DNA from: Leptospira mtsangambouensis
Lineage (GTDB): Bacteria > Spirochaetota > Leptospiria > Leptospirales > Leptospiraceae
NCBI RefSeq assembly: GCF_004770475.1
Contig: NZ_RQHK01000002.1
Coordinates: 970,001-1,034,000 of the forward strand
Direction of reading: 5' to 3'
DNA length: 64,000 nt
Shown here: positions 56,340 to 64,000 of the stretch, piece by piece
Layout: the number at the start of each line of letters is the position of its first letter
How positions within the stretch are numbered: position 1 is the first letter of the stretch
Notes under the pieces: model-generated
Databases searched by the model: none
What the model saw: only the letters and a program-made list of their open reading frames with translations
What the model was told of the DNA's origin: nothing
Made by a program: the position numbers and the translations under genes

Positions 56340-57008
56340 TTATTTTTTGTCAGCTGGTTCTTCCACTTTTTTCTTTGGTGCAAGGTATGCATCTAAATCA
56401 AATTTATCGTTACGTTTGATGGTAACTTCTTCTTTGATTCTTTCAACTACCAGAGGAAGTTGTTCTCTTGTTTGTAATTGCTTGATTTGTGCTTTTGCAA
56501 AAGTGAGGCATTTATCAATTGTTAGGTTTGCGATATTTCGATCCATACCACGAAGTCTTTCACATTCCGCTTTTGCTTGTTCGTCAGTGATTTGGATTTT
56601 TTTCTCAACTTGTTCCGAAACGTACATTTGAGCAATGGTTTGCATTTCCACTTGTTTAATGACTTCTGCAACGTCCGGACGAGAAATGTATCCGTTTTTC
56701 TCAGCAACAAGTCGAGTCATAATCATTTGGCGGTAAGTTTGATAGAAGTTTTTCTTTTGAAGTTGGTAGTTCAAATCTTGAAAGTTTTGAGGAACCTCAT
56801 TGATGTCTTTTTCAATGAATTCCAAAAGGGTTTTCTTTTCGATATTTTGCAAACGGCTGATTGAATCAAGAGCGGTATCATAAGCTGCTTCAAAGTCTTT
56901 TACGGTAATTTTATGGTTATCCAAAGTTTCGATGACCGGAGAGGAGTCCGAACACTGAACGAGGAAAAGAGATGCCAAAAAAACAAACAAAGGAAGGATT
57001 TTAGTCAT
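56340..57008 (-). CDS. SurA-N-like lipoprotein (possible LipL31-type)
   Basis: A 222-residue lipoprotein precursor. The signal peptide ends in LVQC, a spirochaetal-style lipobox, with Cys19 the probable lipid site. The mature part resembles the N-terminal helical segment of SurA/PpiD chaperones (ETLDNHKITVKDFEAAYD, then long charged helices) without a parvulin domain, and ends in a Lys/Glu tail. Leptospira LipL31 is of similar size and may be the same family, but I cannot verify it. It is upstream of uppP in one operon and 100 bases downstream of mfd. Confidence 0.72.
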   Translation of the reverse strand: MTKILPLFVFLASLFLVQCSDSSPVIETLDNHKITVKDFEAAYDTALDSISRLQNIEKKTLLEFIEKDINEVPQNFQDLNYQLQKKNFYQTYRQMIMTRLVAEKNGYISRPDVAEVIKQVEMQTIAQMYVSEQVEKKIQITDEQAKAECERLRGMDRNIANLTIDKCLTFAKAQIKQLQTREQLPLVVERIKEEVTIKRNDKFDLDAYLAPKKKVEEPADKK

Positions 57009-57084
57009 ATTATTTTAGTGCCTGAAAGGATTTGGGATGATGGTTTCGTGAATTCCCGCAATGTCCATCCTTTTTTAAGCGAAC

Positions 57085-57097
57085 TAGATTGAATCTA
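57085..57097. promoter_or_regulatory. Palindrome TAGATT-G-AATCTA after mfd
   Basis: A 13-base perfect palindrome in the 100-base gap between mfd and the lipoprotein gene. The same gap has GCTTAA-AAA-TTAAGC around the mfd stop. Neither has a T-run in the direction of mfd, so an operator for the lipoprotein-uppP promoter is more likely than a terminator. Confidence 0.35.
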
Positions 57098-57108
57098 ATG
57101 CTTAAAAA

Positions 57109-60100
57109 TTAAGCGGCTAAAAATTCCAAAAGAGAGAGCAGTTTTTTGATTTTTTGGAGATCTTCTCTTTCCGGAATCGTATAACGCAATACAGATGGCT
57201 CTTGAGGCGAAATGAGCAAACCTTTGAACTTGGCCATGGCTTGGATCACACGGTCAGGATTTCCCCGAAAATAGGTTCCACATTTGAATAGAATTTCATC
57301 AGGTTTTTCTGTCACGAATTCGAAACCTAAATTGGAAGCCAAAGTGCGGATTTTTTCCAATTCCACGAAGGTCTTTGCAATTTGAGGCAGTTCCCCAAAT
57401 CGGTCTTCCATCTCAAGGGAAAGTTCCTCGATTTCATCCAAATTCGCAGATCCTTCAAAACGTTTGTAGAACTCAATTTTCTGTTTTGTATCCGGGATAT
57501 AATCATCTGGAAGATAGAAGTTTGTTTTCAAATTAACAGCAGTACGAACTTCCACTCGCACTTCTTCACCTTTGATTCGTGAAATCGCCTCTTCTAACAT
57601 TTTGACGTATAGATCAAAACCTACTTCCATGATATCACCGGATTGTTCTTTCCCTAAAAGATTCCCCGCACCGCGAATTTCTAAATCACGCATGGCGACT
57701 TTAAAACCTGAACCTAACTCTTGGTATTCGAAAATTGTATTCAGCCTCTTTTCTGCAAGTTCAGTCATTAGTTTTTTAGATGGATAAAACATATAGGCAT
57801 AGGCTTTTCTATCAGAGCGACCCACACGTCCCCGAATTTGGTATAACTGGGAAAGACCAAACATATCAGCCCTTTTCACAATCAGAGTATTGACATTTGG
57901 CATATCAATTCCTGATTCAATGATTGTTGTTGTGACTAAAATATCATATTTTTTTTCATAAAAATCGACTAAGGTTTCTTCGATTTCATCTTCGGTCAAC
58001 TGACCATGAAGGATACCAACAGAAACTTCCGGAACCAATGAACGAATATAAGCGGCCTCTTCTTCAATTGATTCCACCCGATTGTAAAGATAAAAAACTT
58101 GCCCACCTCTTTCAATTTCTTTCCGAATCGCTTCCTGAATGAGAGTGTCATCTTCTTCCAAAACATAAGTTTCGACACTTTGTCTATTTTTTGGTGCTGT
58201 CGAAATTATAGAAAGTTCACGAATTCCAGTGAGAGCCATATGCAAAGTTCGCGGTATCGGTGTTGCTGTTAAGGTCAAAACATCCACAAGATTTTTGAAT
58301 TTTTTAATCGCCTCTTTGTGAGTGACACCAAACTTTTGTTCTTCGTCAATAATCAATAGGCCTAAGTTTTTGGGTTTTACCTTTGAAGACAAAATCGCAT
58401 GAGTTCCGATGAGCATGTCAATTTTACCTTCTGAAAAATTCTTTAGATCTTCTCGAATTTCCGCTTGCGAACGAAAACGAGAAACAAAAGCAATTTTTAC
58501 CGGGTAGTTCTCATATCTCAGTTTGAAAGTATTAAAATGTTGTAAGGAAAGGATGGTTGTGGGAGTGAGAAGCATTACTTGTTTCCCAGCCATAATTACC
58601 TTGAATGCAGCACGAATCGCTACTTCTGTTTTCCCGTATCCAACGTCACCGCAGACCAAACGATCCATTGGCCTTGCAGATTCTAAATCTTGTTTTACCG
58701 ATTCAATTGCAGAAATTTGATCAGGTGTTTCTTCAAATTCAAAGGCGGCTTCAAACTCTTCTTGCCAAATGGTATCAGGTGGAAATGCAAAACCATTCAA
58801 TTTCATTCGATTCGAATAAAGTAACACTAGTTCTTCGGCAAGTTTATCAACAGATTCCTGAACTCGATCTTTTGCTTTTTTCCAAGAATTTTTTCCAAGA
58901 GTGTCGAGTTTGGGTGTGTCCGTTCCGCCAATATATTTCTGAACTAACGAAATTTGATCGAGGGGAACAAATAAACTATCCCCACCTGCATATTCTAATT
59001 TTAAAAAGTCTCTTTCTTTTCCGTCTGCTTTTGTTCTTTCAATTTTGACAAATCGGCCCACACCATGATTGACATGTACTACATAGTCGCCTTCTTTCAA
59101 ATCAATGAAAGATTCAATCATCTGGGAGGCTTGTTTTTTATAACGAGTTTTTCGTTTGTACTGACGCCCGAATAAATCATTATCAGTAAAAATATAGATA
59201 TGATCCTCTAAAACATGAAACCCACGTTTTAGATCAGAAATCACTAAATGAATTCCAGGATTAACTGAAGTAAGTGGAAGGGGTCTTGGTTCTTCCGATT
59301 CAGAATGAACGGTTTCTATTTCGTTCTCAGAAAATAATCCTTTTAATCGCATCATCTGAGCAGAAAAGGAAGAAGTAATAAAAATTTTATTTTTGGGATC
59401 TTCGTTTAATAACTCTAAAAAATATTCTTTTGCCTCACGAATCTTTCCACGAAACCCCCTAACTTCAGTGATTGGTTCAAAGGAAAAATTTTTCTGGTGG
59501 TCCGGTAAAAGCGAAAACCGGATTCCTGGAGTTTCCTCTGAAGTAAGAGTATTCCATTCCTCTCCAAAGGAGAGTAAATCTTCTGGTTTTAAACAGAGGG
59601 CTTCTTCTTTTTTCTTTTCGAAAAGAGTGTTGTATTCTCTTTCCATTCCATAAGAACGCTCTTTCGTATCAAAAAATCTAGGAAAGATGACAATTGGTTT
59701 CTTAGGAAAGAAATTTAAAAAACCTTCGTGATTTCGAATCAACGGAAGATGTTCCTCAATGATTTCTAATTCCGAGTCGATGGGAATGCGTCTCTCTTTA
59801 TGGGAAACCAAAATCTCCTGGTATTTTGTCTTCTCTTCCCGACTCACAATGGTTTCGTTTGCTGCAGTAATGACAATTTCTTGAATTTTTGCAATGGACT
59901 TTTGGGTATTGGGATCGAAGGTTCGAATTTCATCTACCGTATCGCCAAAAAAATCAATTCGCACAGGGTTTGCCAAATAAGGAGTGTAAATATCTAAAAT
60001 TCCACCCTTTAAACTAAAATGACCAAACTGTTCGCATACTTCTTCCCTATGATATCCTAAATTGACCAAATCGGACAATAAACGATCCAAGGGAAAATCT

Positions 60101-60531
60101 TTTCCCAGTTTTAATGTAATGGATTTTCCTTTTAAACTATCTTTTACCGGAAGTTTTCTAAGAAGAGCAGAAACTGAAGTAACCACCAAACAACGATTTC
60201 CTGACAAAATACGATTGATTGTAAGAATCCTATCACGTTTCCATTCTACTTGCCATTTTGTATACTCATAAGGAATATTTTCTGGACCAGGGAAATAAAA
60301 AATTTCCTCTTGTGGTAAAAAACTCAACAGTTCTCTTGAAAAACTCTCTGCATCTTGGTTAGTCGGCAGTACAACTAAAAAAGTAGAATCTGAGTTAAGT
60401 GTTTCATACAAAGAACCTGTCACAAAAGAATGAGCCGATTCTGGAATCCCACTCAAATTGACTAAGGTAGTCTTTATTTCAGATAATACAAGTTTAGGAT
60501 TAAATTTTCGATCTTCGATTTCTTTGGACAT
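57109..60531 (-). CDS. mfd: Transcription-repair coupling factor Mfd
   Basis: An 1140-residue DNA translocase that removes stalled RNA polymerase and recruits UvrA. The UvrB-like N-terminal part (PGPENIPYEYTKW) is followed by the RNA-polymerase-interacting domain (GDYVVHVNHGVGRFVKIER, about 480-500), Walker A CGDVGYGKTE near 627, the DEEQKFGV box near 727, QIRGRVGRSDRKAYAY, and the C-terminal autoinhibitory domain. Its ATG directly follows the panC stop codon (TAAATG), so it is translated with panC. Confidence 0.97.
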   Translation of the reverse strand: MSKEIEDRKFNPKLVLSEIKTTLVNLSGIPESAHSFVTGSLYETLNSDSTFLVVLPTNQDAESFSRELLSFLPQEEIFYFPGPENIPYEYTKWQVEWKRDRILTINRILSGNRCLVVTSVSALLRKLPVKDSLKGKSITLKLGKDFPLDRLLSDLVNLGYHREEVCEQFGHFSLKGGILDIYTPYLANPVRIDFFGDTVDEIRTFDPNTQKSIAKIQEIVITAANETIVSREEKTKYQEILVSHKERRIPIDSELEIIEEHLPLIRNHEGFLNFFPKKPIVIFPRFFDTKERSYGMEREYNTLFEKKKEEALCLKPEDLLSFGEEWNTLTSEETPGIRFSLLPDHQKNFSFEPITEVRGFRGKIREAKEYFLELLNEDPKNKIFITSSFSAQMMRLKGLFSENEIETVHSESEEPRPLPLTSVNPGIHLVISDLKRGFHVLEDHIYIFTDNDLFGRQYKRKTRYKKQASQMIESFIDLKEGDYVVHVNHGVGRFVKIERTKADGKERDFLKLEYAGGDSLFVPLDQISLVQKYIGGTDTPKLDTLGKNSWKKAKDRVQESVDKLAEELVLLYSNRMKLNGFAFPPDTIWQEEFEAAFEFEETPDQISAIESVKQDLESARPMDRLVCGDVGYGKTEVAIRAAFKVIMAGKQVMLLTPTTILSLQHFNTFKLRYENYPVKIAFVSRFRSQAEIREDLKNFSEGKIDMLIGTHAILSSKVKPKNLGLLIIDEEQKFGVTHKEAIKKFKNLVDVLTLTATPIPRTLHMALTGIRELSIISTAPKNRQSVETYVLEEDDTLIQEAIRKEIERGGQVFYLYNRVESIEEEAAYIRSLVPEVSVGILHGQLTEDEIEETLVDFYEKKYDILVTTTIIESGIDMPNVNTLIVKRADMFGLSQLYQIRGRVGRSDRKAYAYMFYPSKKLMTELAEKRLNTIFEYQELGSGFKVAMRDLEIRGAGNLLGKEQSGDIMEVGFDLYVKMLEEAISRIKGEEVRVEVRTAVNLKTNFYLPDDYIPDTKQKIEFYKRFEGSANLDEIEELSLEMEDRFGELPQIAKTFVELEKIRTLASNLGFEFVTEKPDEILFKCGTYFRGNPDRVIQAMAKFKGLLISPQEPSVLRYTIPEREDLQKIKKLLSLLEFLAA

Positions 60532-61392
60532 TTAGGTTTCAATTGGAATTTTAATTATCTGATTGTCGATGAGACGAACATCACCAACAAACACAGCCAA
60601 TGCGAGAAGCACTTCTCCTTCCATTTTTTCAATCGGTTGGAGATCAACTGGATCTACAACTTCTAAGTAATCAATACGAACAGAACTTCCTGTGAGCAAA
60701 AAATCCCTTAGAATTTCTTTCCAAAGAGGAAGGTTCCGTTCCCCACCAAGAACAGTTTTTTCGGCCAAGGCAAACATTCTTGGAATGAGACTTGCTGTTT
60801 CCCTATCTTTAGAGTTCAGACGAACATTACGTGAACTCATTGCAAGCCCATCCGGCTCCCTTCGTGTGGGAACCCCAACCACTTCCAAAGGAAAATTAAG
60901 ATTTTGTACCATCGCCGAAATCACCCGGTATTGTTGGTAGTCCTTCAGTCCAAAAAAAGCAGTCGTAGGTTCAGTTAAATGGAATAGTTTCGATACAATT
61001 TGTAATACACCTTCAAAATGACCAGGCCTTGTGCGTCCGCAAAGGTGTTTTTGTAATGTTGGGATACTCATTTGGATTGGAGTTTTGGTATCCGGATAAA
61101 TGGTTTTGACTTCGGGTAAAAAAACCAAATCCACTCCCTTTTCTTCGCATAACTTCAAATCGGTTTCTGTATTCACCGGATAATTCTCAAAATCCTTTGG
61201 ATCATTAAACTGAGTGGGGTTTACGAAAATTGATACAATTGTTTTATCAGTTTTTTTCTTCGAAGTTTCTACCAAATCCATATGACCTGAATGCAAACTT
61301 CCCATTGTAGGGCAAAAACCAATGGAGGATCCTTCCCTTTTCCATATTCCAATTTGTTTTTTTAGTTCTTGAATGTTAGATATAACGATCAC
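60532..61392 (-). CDS. panC: Pantothenate synthetase
   Basis: A 286-residue enzyme that joins pantoate and beta-alanine with ATP. GFCPTMGSLHSGHMDL is the HIGH-like nucleotide motif, FVNPTQFNDPKDFENYP the pantoate site, and FGLKDYQQ and VPTRREPDGLAMSSRN the remaining signatures. Its ATG lies in the end of hisD (4-base overlap) and it runs directly into mfd, giving a hisD-panC-mfd operon. Confidence 0.96.
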   Translation of the reverse strand: MIVISNIQELKKQIGIWKREGSSIGFCPTMGSLHSGHMDLVETSKKKTDKTIVSIFVNPTQFNDPKDFENYPVNTETDLKLCEEKGVDLVFLPEVKTIYPDTKTPIQMSIPTLQKHLCGRTRPGHFEGVLQIVSKLFHLTEPTTAFFGLKDYQQYRVISAMVQNLNFPLEVVGVPTRREPDGLAMSSRNVRLNSKDRETASLIPRMFALAEKTVLGGERNLPLWKEILRDFLLTGSSVRIDYLEVVDPVDLQPIEKMEGEVLLALAVFVGDVRLIDNQIIKIPIET

Positions 61393-62681
61393 AATGATTC
61401 CTCTGTACGAACTTTAACACTCGTTCCATGCTCTTCATCCAATCCCTCTAATTCCGACATTAATTTTACAAATGGATAGAGAGTTTGTAAGGATTCTTTT
61501 GTTACTTCTTGGAAAGTTACTCGTTTCAAAAATGTATCCACGCCAAGAGAAGAATAGATTCGACTACCTCTGGCAGTCGGAAGGATATGATTGGTACCAC
61601 TGATATAATCCCCCATAGCCACTGGTGAATATGGACCAATAAAAACACTGCCTGCATGTTCAATTTTTGAAAAAACGGATTCGTTATCTTTTGTTTGAAT
61701 TTCTAAATGTTCGGGAGCCAACTCATTCGAAAACCAAATACAATCTTCTATACTCGGAAAAACCAAAATAGCTGAATTTTTATAAATGGAATTTTGTTTC
61801 ATCTCTAACCGTTTGGGGCGTGCAACAAAGGCTTTTTCCAATTCTTCACTTACCTCTTTTGCAAAATCTTCCTCTGTTGTGAGTAAAATGGCAGAAGAAT
61901 CTTCCCCATGTTCTGCTTGCGATAACATATCACAAGCGATCCATTTCGGGTTAGCAGAAGAATCAGCAATAATACAAACCTCACTCGGGCCAGCAGGACT
62001 ATCAATACCAATGATACCTTGCCCAGCTAAATATGATTTGGCGGCTGCTACATAAGCATTTCCTGGACCAACAATGAATTCTGATTTTGGAATGGATTCT
62101 GTTCCGTAAGCTCCAGCAGCAATTCCCTGCGCTCCACCAACTGTAACAATCCGATTTACTTCCAAAATTTGGCATAACCAAACAAGAATATCCGGAAGTC
62201 CCTCTTTTTGTGGCGGAGTGATTAGTTGGATATTTTTGACTCCAGCAATTTTGGCAGGGATCACACCCATGAGGACACTAGAAGGATACAATGCCTTCCC
62301 ACCAGGAGCATAAACAGAAAGAGAAGGAATGGGAGTGTATTTGACACCCAATCGGTTGCCATCAATGGTCCTCGACCAAGACTCTCTTCTTTGTGCCTCG
62401 TGAAAGGCTTCGATATTTGATTTAGCCCGAAGGAAGGCTTCTTTCACATTTTGATTTAGATCTGTTTGTATGGAATGCGGATCAAGGCTAACCGAATGCA
62501 ACTGAATCCCGTCAAATTTTTCTGTGTATTCGATAAGGGCTTTGTCTCCCCTCGTTCGGACGGCCTCTAAGATTGGAAGGATTTTTGCCGTAGCAGAACT
62601 CAGATCTTCTTTCGCTCCCGAAAGGAAACGATCCAATTCTTTTTTAGAATTTCTGTCGGAACGTAAAATGGGAATCGGCAT
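61389..62681 (-). CDS. hisD: Histidinol dehydrogenase
   Basis: A 430-residue zinc enzyme making histidine from histidinol in two NAD-dependent steps. SQAEHGEDSSAILLT carries the Gln and His zinc ligands, SPVAMGDYISGTNHILPT the Asp ligand, and LDEEHGTSVKVR the final His; GGAQGIAAGAYGTESIP and VGPGNAYVAAAK bind NAD. The start has no clear Shine-Dalgarno, and a short hairpin (62694-62711) lies just ahead. It is separated from other his genes. Confidence 0.96.
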   Translation of the reverse strand: MPIPILRSDRNSKKELDRFLSGAKEDLSSATAKILPILEAVRTRGDKALIEYTEKFDGIQLHSVSLDPHSIQTDLNQNVKEAFLRAKSNIEAFHEAQRRESWSRTIDGNRLGVKYTPIPSLSVYAPGGKALYPSSVLMGVIPAKIAGVKNIQLITPPQKEGLPDILVWLCQILEVNRIVTVGGAQGIAAGAYGTESIPKSEFIVGPGNAYVAAAKSYLAGQGIIGIDSPAGPSEVCIIADSSANPKWIACDMLSQAEHGEDSSAILLTTEEDFAKEVSEELEKAFVARPKRLEMKQNSIYKNSAILVFPSIEDCIWFSNELAPEHLEIQTKDNESVFSKIEHAGSVFIGPYSPVAMGDYISGTNHILPTARGSRIYSSLGVDTFLKRVTFQEVTKESLQTLYPFVKLMSELEGLDEEHGTSVKVRTEESL

Positions 62682-62724
62682 AAAATCAGCATGAGGGGAA
62701 GACCTTCCCTAAACAAGCTTTTTG

Positions 62725-63906
62725 TCAGAAACGGGAAGAGAATTCGATTTGGTACCTCGAGCTATATTCATAGGCAAATTTTGATTGGTTCCAACCCGCA
62801 TCCGTACTGACGGAAGCTTGCACACGTTTGTTCGTTTCACCCAGAGGAAATCCAGGTTCATAGTTTGCAACATTCCGTTTGGCTGAAAAATAAGAATCTA
62901 CAATATTATAGAGTAAAAAAACGCCTAAAATCCCAGCTCCGGCTTGGATTACACCTAACTCAGACTTGGCGGAGTTAAATTTTGCCTCTGCATTGGTTCG
63001 GTTGATTAACCATAAAACTTGCGTATCCTGTCTCTCCACAAGTAAAGCTCCCAATAGGACTGTAGATTGGTAATCGGATCTAGCACTTAAAAACCGATTA
63101 TAGGAATTGGCATAGAGAGCAACGGCAGACAGGGCAACAACAGGAAATACATAAAGTTTCCAATTGTTTCCATCAATGTATTTTTGGCCCCAACCTGGTA
63201 GAACGGTAGACCTCCAAAGTGTTGAAAAGTATGGAGTTTCGTAGTAGTCTTCAGGGATTTCTTTTTTTACGATTCGCTCTTGCCTTTGCGCAAAACGAGC
63301 TGCTTTTTCTTTTGAATCTGATAAAACAACTCTTTGTTTGGCGGTAAGCACTTTATTCCGTGGATTTTCTAAAACTAAATCATAAATTCCCGTATCAGTA
63401 TCAGCATCTACTGCGAAAGTTGCTTTGGCAACCGAATCCGATTCAATGACTACTTTTTTAGCAAGAATTCTTTTACCACCAGTCACCATGTAAACTTTCA
63501 TAGGACTGATAAAATCTTTTCCTTCTAACAAAAATACTTTTTCTTTTTCTTCCTTCGACACAGAGTATACGGAATCTTTTGTTAATGTCGGAACCTTAGA
63601 AACAACAACTTCAAATCTTACCCATTCCGAATAACTTCCTACTTTACCCAGTTTATTGATTACAGCCACTCTGTGTTCATAAATCCCAGAAGTATAGTTT
63701 ACCAAATCGTAACTTGTCCCATTCACTCTTTCTGAAAGAACAAGATAGCCACTGGAATTCTTAATTTCTAAAACATATCCTGTTGCACCTTCTACGTCTA
63801 ACCAACGCAATTGGTATTGAGTTCCCTCTTCATTACTTGATTGTGCGAAAAGAGAAGATAAAGAAACCAAAAGTAAAATGAAACATAACCGAAAGTTATT
63901 CCACAT
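62725..63906 (-). CDS. DUF5683 membrane protein with an N-terminal fibronectin-like domain
   Basis: A 393-residue exported protein. A signal peptide (LCFILLLVSLSSLFAQ) is followed by a fibronectin type III-like domain (YQLRWLDVEGATGYVLEIKN, about 30-105) and an IPT/Ig-like section to about 200. The DUF5683 region begins near 228 with STLWRSTVLPGWGQKYIDGN and has two membrane helices (about 250-270 and 318-340). Related proteins are thought to be envelope components of unknown role. It overlaps the preceding gene by 11 bases and precedes hisD by 43. Confidence 0.82.
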   Translation of the reverse strand: MWNNFRLCFILLLVSLSSLFAQSSNEEGTQYQLRWLDVEGATGYVLEIKNSSGYLVLSERVNGTSYDLVNYTSGIYEHRVAVINKLGKVGSYSEWVRFEVVVSKVPTLTKDSVYSVSKEEKEKVFLLEGKDFISPMKVYMVTGGKRILAKKVVIESDSVAKATFAVDADTDTGIYDLVLENPRNKVLTAKQRVVLSDSKEKAARFAQRQERIVKKEIPEDYYETPYFSTLWRSTVLPGWGQKYIDGNNWKLYVFPVVALSAVALYANSYNRFLSARSDYQSTVLLGALLVERQDTQVLWLINRTNAEAKFNSAKSELGVIQAGAGILGVFLLYNIVDSYFSAKRNVANYEPGFPLGETNKRVQASVSTDAGWNQSKFAYEYSSRYQIEFSSRF

Positions 63907-64000
63907 AAATCTTCCCTGGTGTTAGGATTTTTGGAACCTTTAGTTCTGGAACTGAAATAAAAAAGTCCTGTTTATTATAAGCAGATTCGCGTTCCGTTCC
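63896..64000 (-). CDS. 3' end of an unrecognised protein (partial)
   Basis: On the minus strand the frame is open from the window edge for 34 residues and ends TAA at 63896-63898; the tail reads SVPELKVPKILTPGKIYVE. The stop lies inside the first codons of the DUF5683 gene (11-base overlap), so the two are probably cotranscribed and possibly act together at the envelope. No family can be assigned. Confidence 0.55.
   Translation of the reverse strand, partial: GTERESAYNKQDFFISVPELKVPKILTPGKIYVE

Noticed and set aside
1..64000. Mobile elements, CRISPR arrays, tRNA or rRNA genes
   Set aside because: No transposase or integrase ORF, no regular direct-repeat array and no cloverleaf or rRNA segment was seen on either strand.

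Overview
This 64 kb window looks like a stretch of Leptospira chromosome, most likely from the saprophytic or low-virulence side of the genus. The evidence is moderate A+T content, DUF1574/MBOAT surface-modification genes, many SpoIIE-type phosphatases and TPR/NHL periplasmic proteins, a futalosine-pathway gene (mqnC), many ATGA gene junctions and frequent GTG/TTG starts. The genus is an inference from protein character; no rRNA or tRNA gene is present to confirm it. I see no insertion sequence, phage gene, CRISPR array, tRNA or rRNA. Coding density is very high and no gap exceeds 300 bases.

Layout. 1-1.7 kb: the end of an unknown gene and an AsmA-like envelope protein. 1.8-10.6 kb: a core translation and metabolism block, with typA on the minus strand and then a plus-strand run rplU-prp-rpmA-obgE-proB-proA-nadD-yqeK-LCP/LytR_C-rsfS. 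10.6-16.5 kb: YyaL-like protein (minus), a TolC-family outer-membrane protein coupled to an M20 amidohydrolase, and a monofunctional crotonase. 16.5-20.4 kb: a minus-strand operon thiolase-like/heptosyltransferase/pepP/marR. 20.5-23.6 kb: bacterioferritin, a THUMP-type RNA methyltransferase that appears to begin at a non-standard ATA codon, a vertebrate-type N-acetylglutamate synthase-like protein and a DCC redox protein. 23.6-26.5 kb: a compact three-gene operon of a KamA-type radical SAM aminomutase, a Ddl-like ATP-grasp ligase and a heme-oxygenase-fold diiron oxidase. This is the best candidate here for an undescribed pathway.

26.5-38.2 kb: a HAD phosphatase, a GerMN protein, a diguanylate cyclase, a possible Fur-controlled short transcript, mqnC, a large HdrD-like membrane Fe-S oxidoreductase (probably ETF:menaquinone), a LysM-FecR / Ig-like / SpoIIE operon whose entry is guarded by two hairpins, and prfC. 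38.3-45.5 kb: two long secreted TPR proteins (one with an NHL propeller and a VWA-like domain) and several small or unrecognised genes, with methylglyoxal synthase among them. 45.5-52.9 kb: lptF-like permease, miaB, a J-like membrane protein without HPD, a DUF1574/MBOAT acylation pair and an RlmI-like methyltransferase. 53-64 kb: a 7TMR-DISM-SpoIIE-TPR phosphatase, uppP, a SurA-N-like lipoprotein, mfd, panC, hisD, a DUF5683 protein and the end of one more gene.

How the genes work together. The window mixes ribosome assembly and translation (L21, L27, Obg, RsfS, TypA, RF3, MiaB, two rRNA/RNA methyltransferases), proline, histidine, pantothenate, NAD and arginine precursor synthesis, acyl-CoA metabolism that would feed electrons to menaquinone (crotonase, thiolase-like, HdrD-like oxidoreductase, MqnC), and envelope building and sensing (LptF, UppP, AsmA-like, MBOAT, FecR and SpoIIE proteins). 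Two plus-strand genes, the RNA methyltransferase and the LysM-FecR gene, carry terminator-like hairpins inside their first codons, which suggests translation-linked control of readthrough from the gene before.
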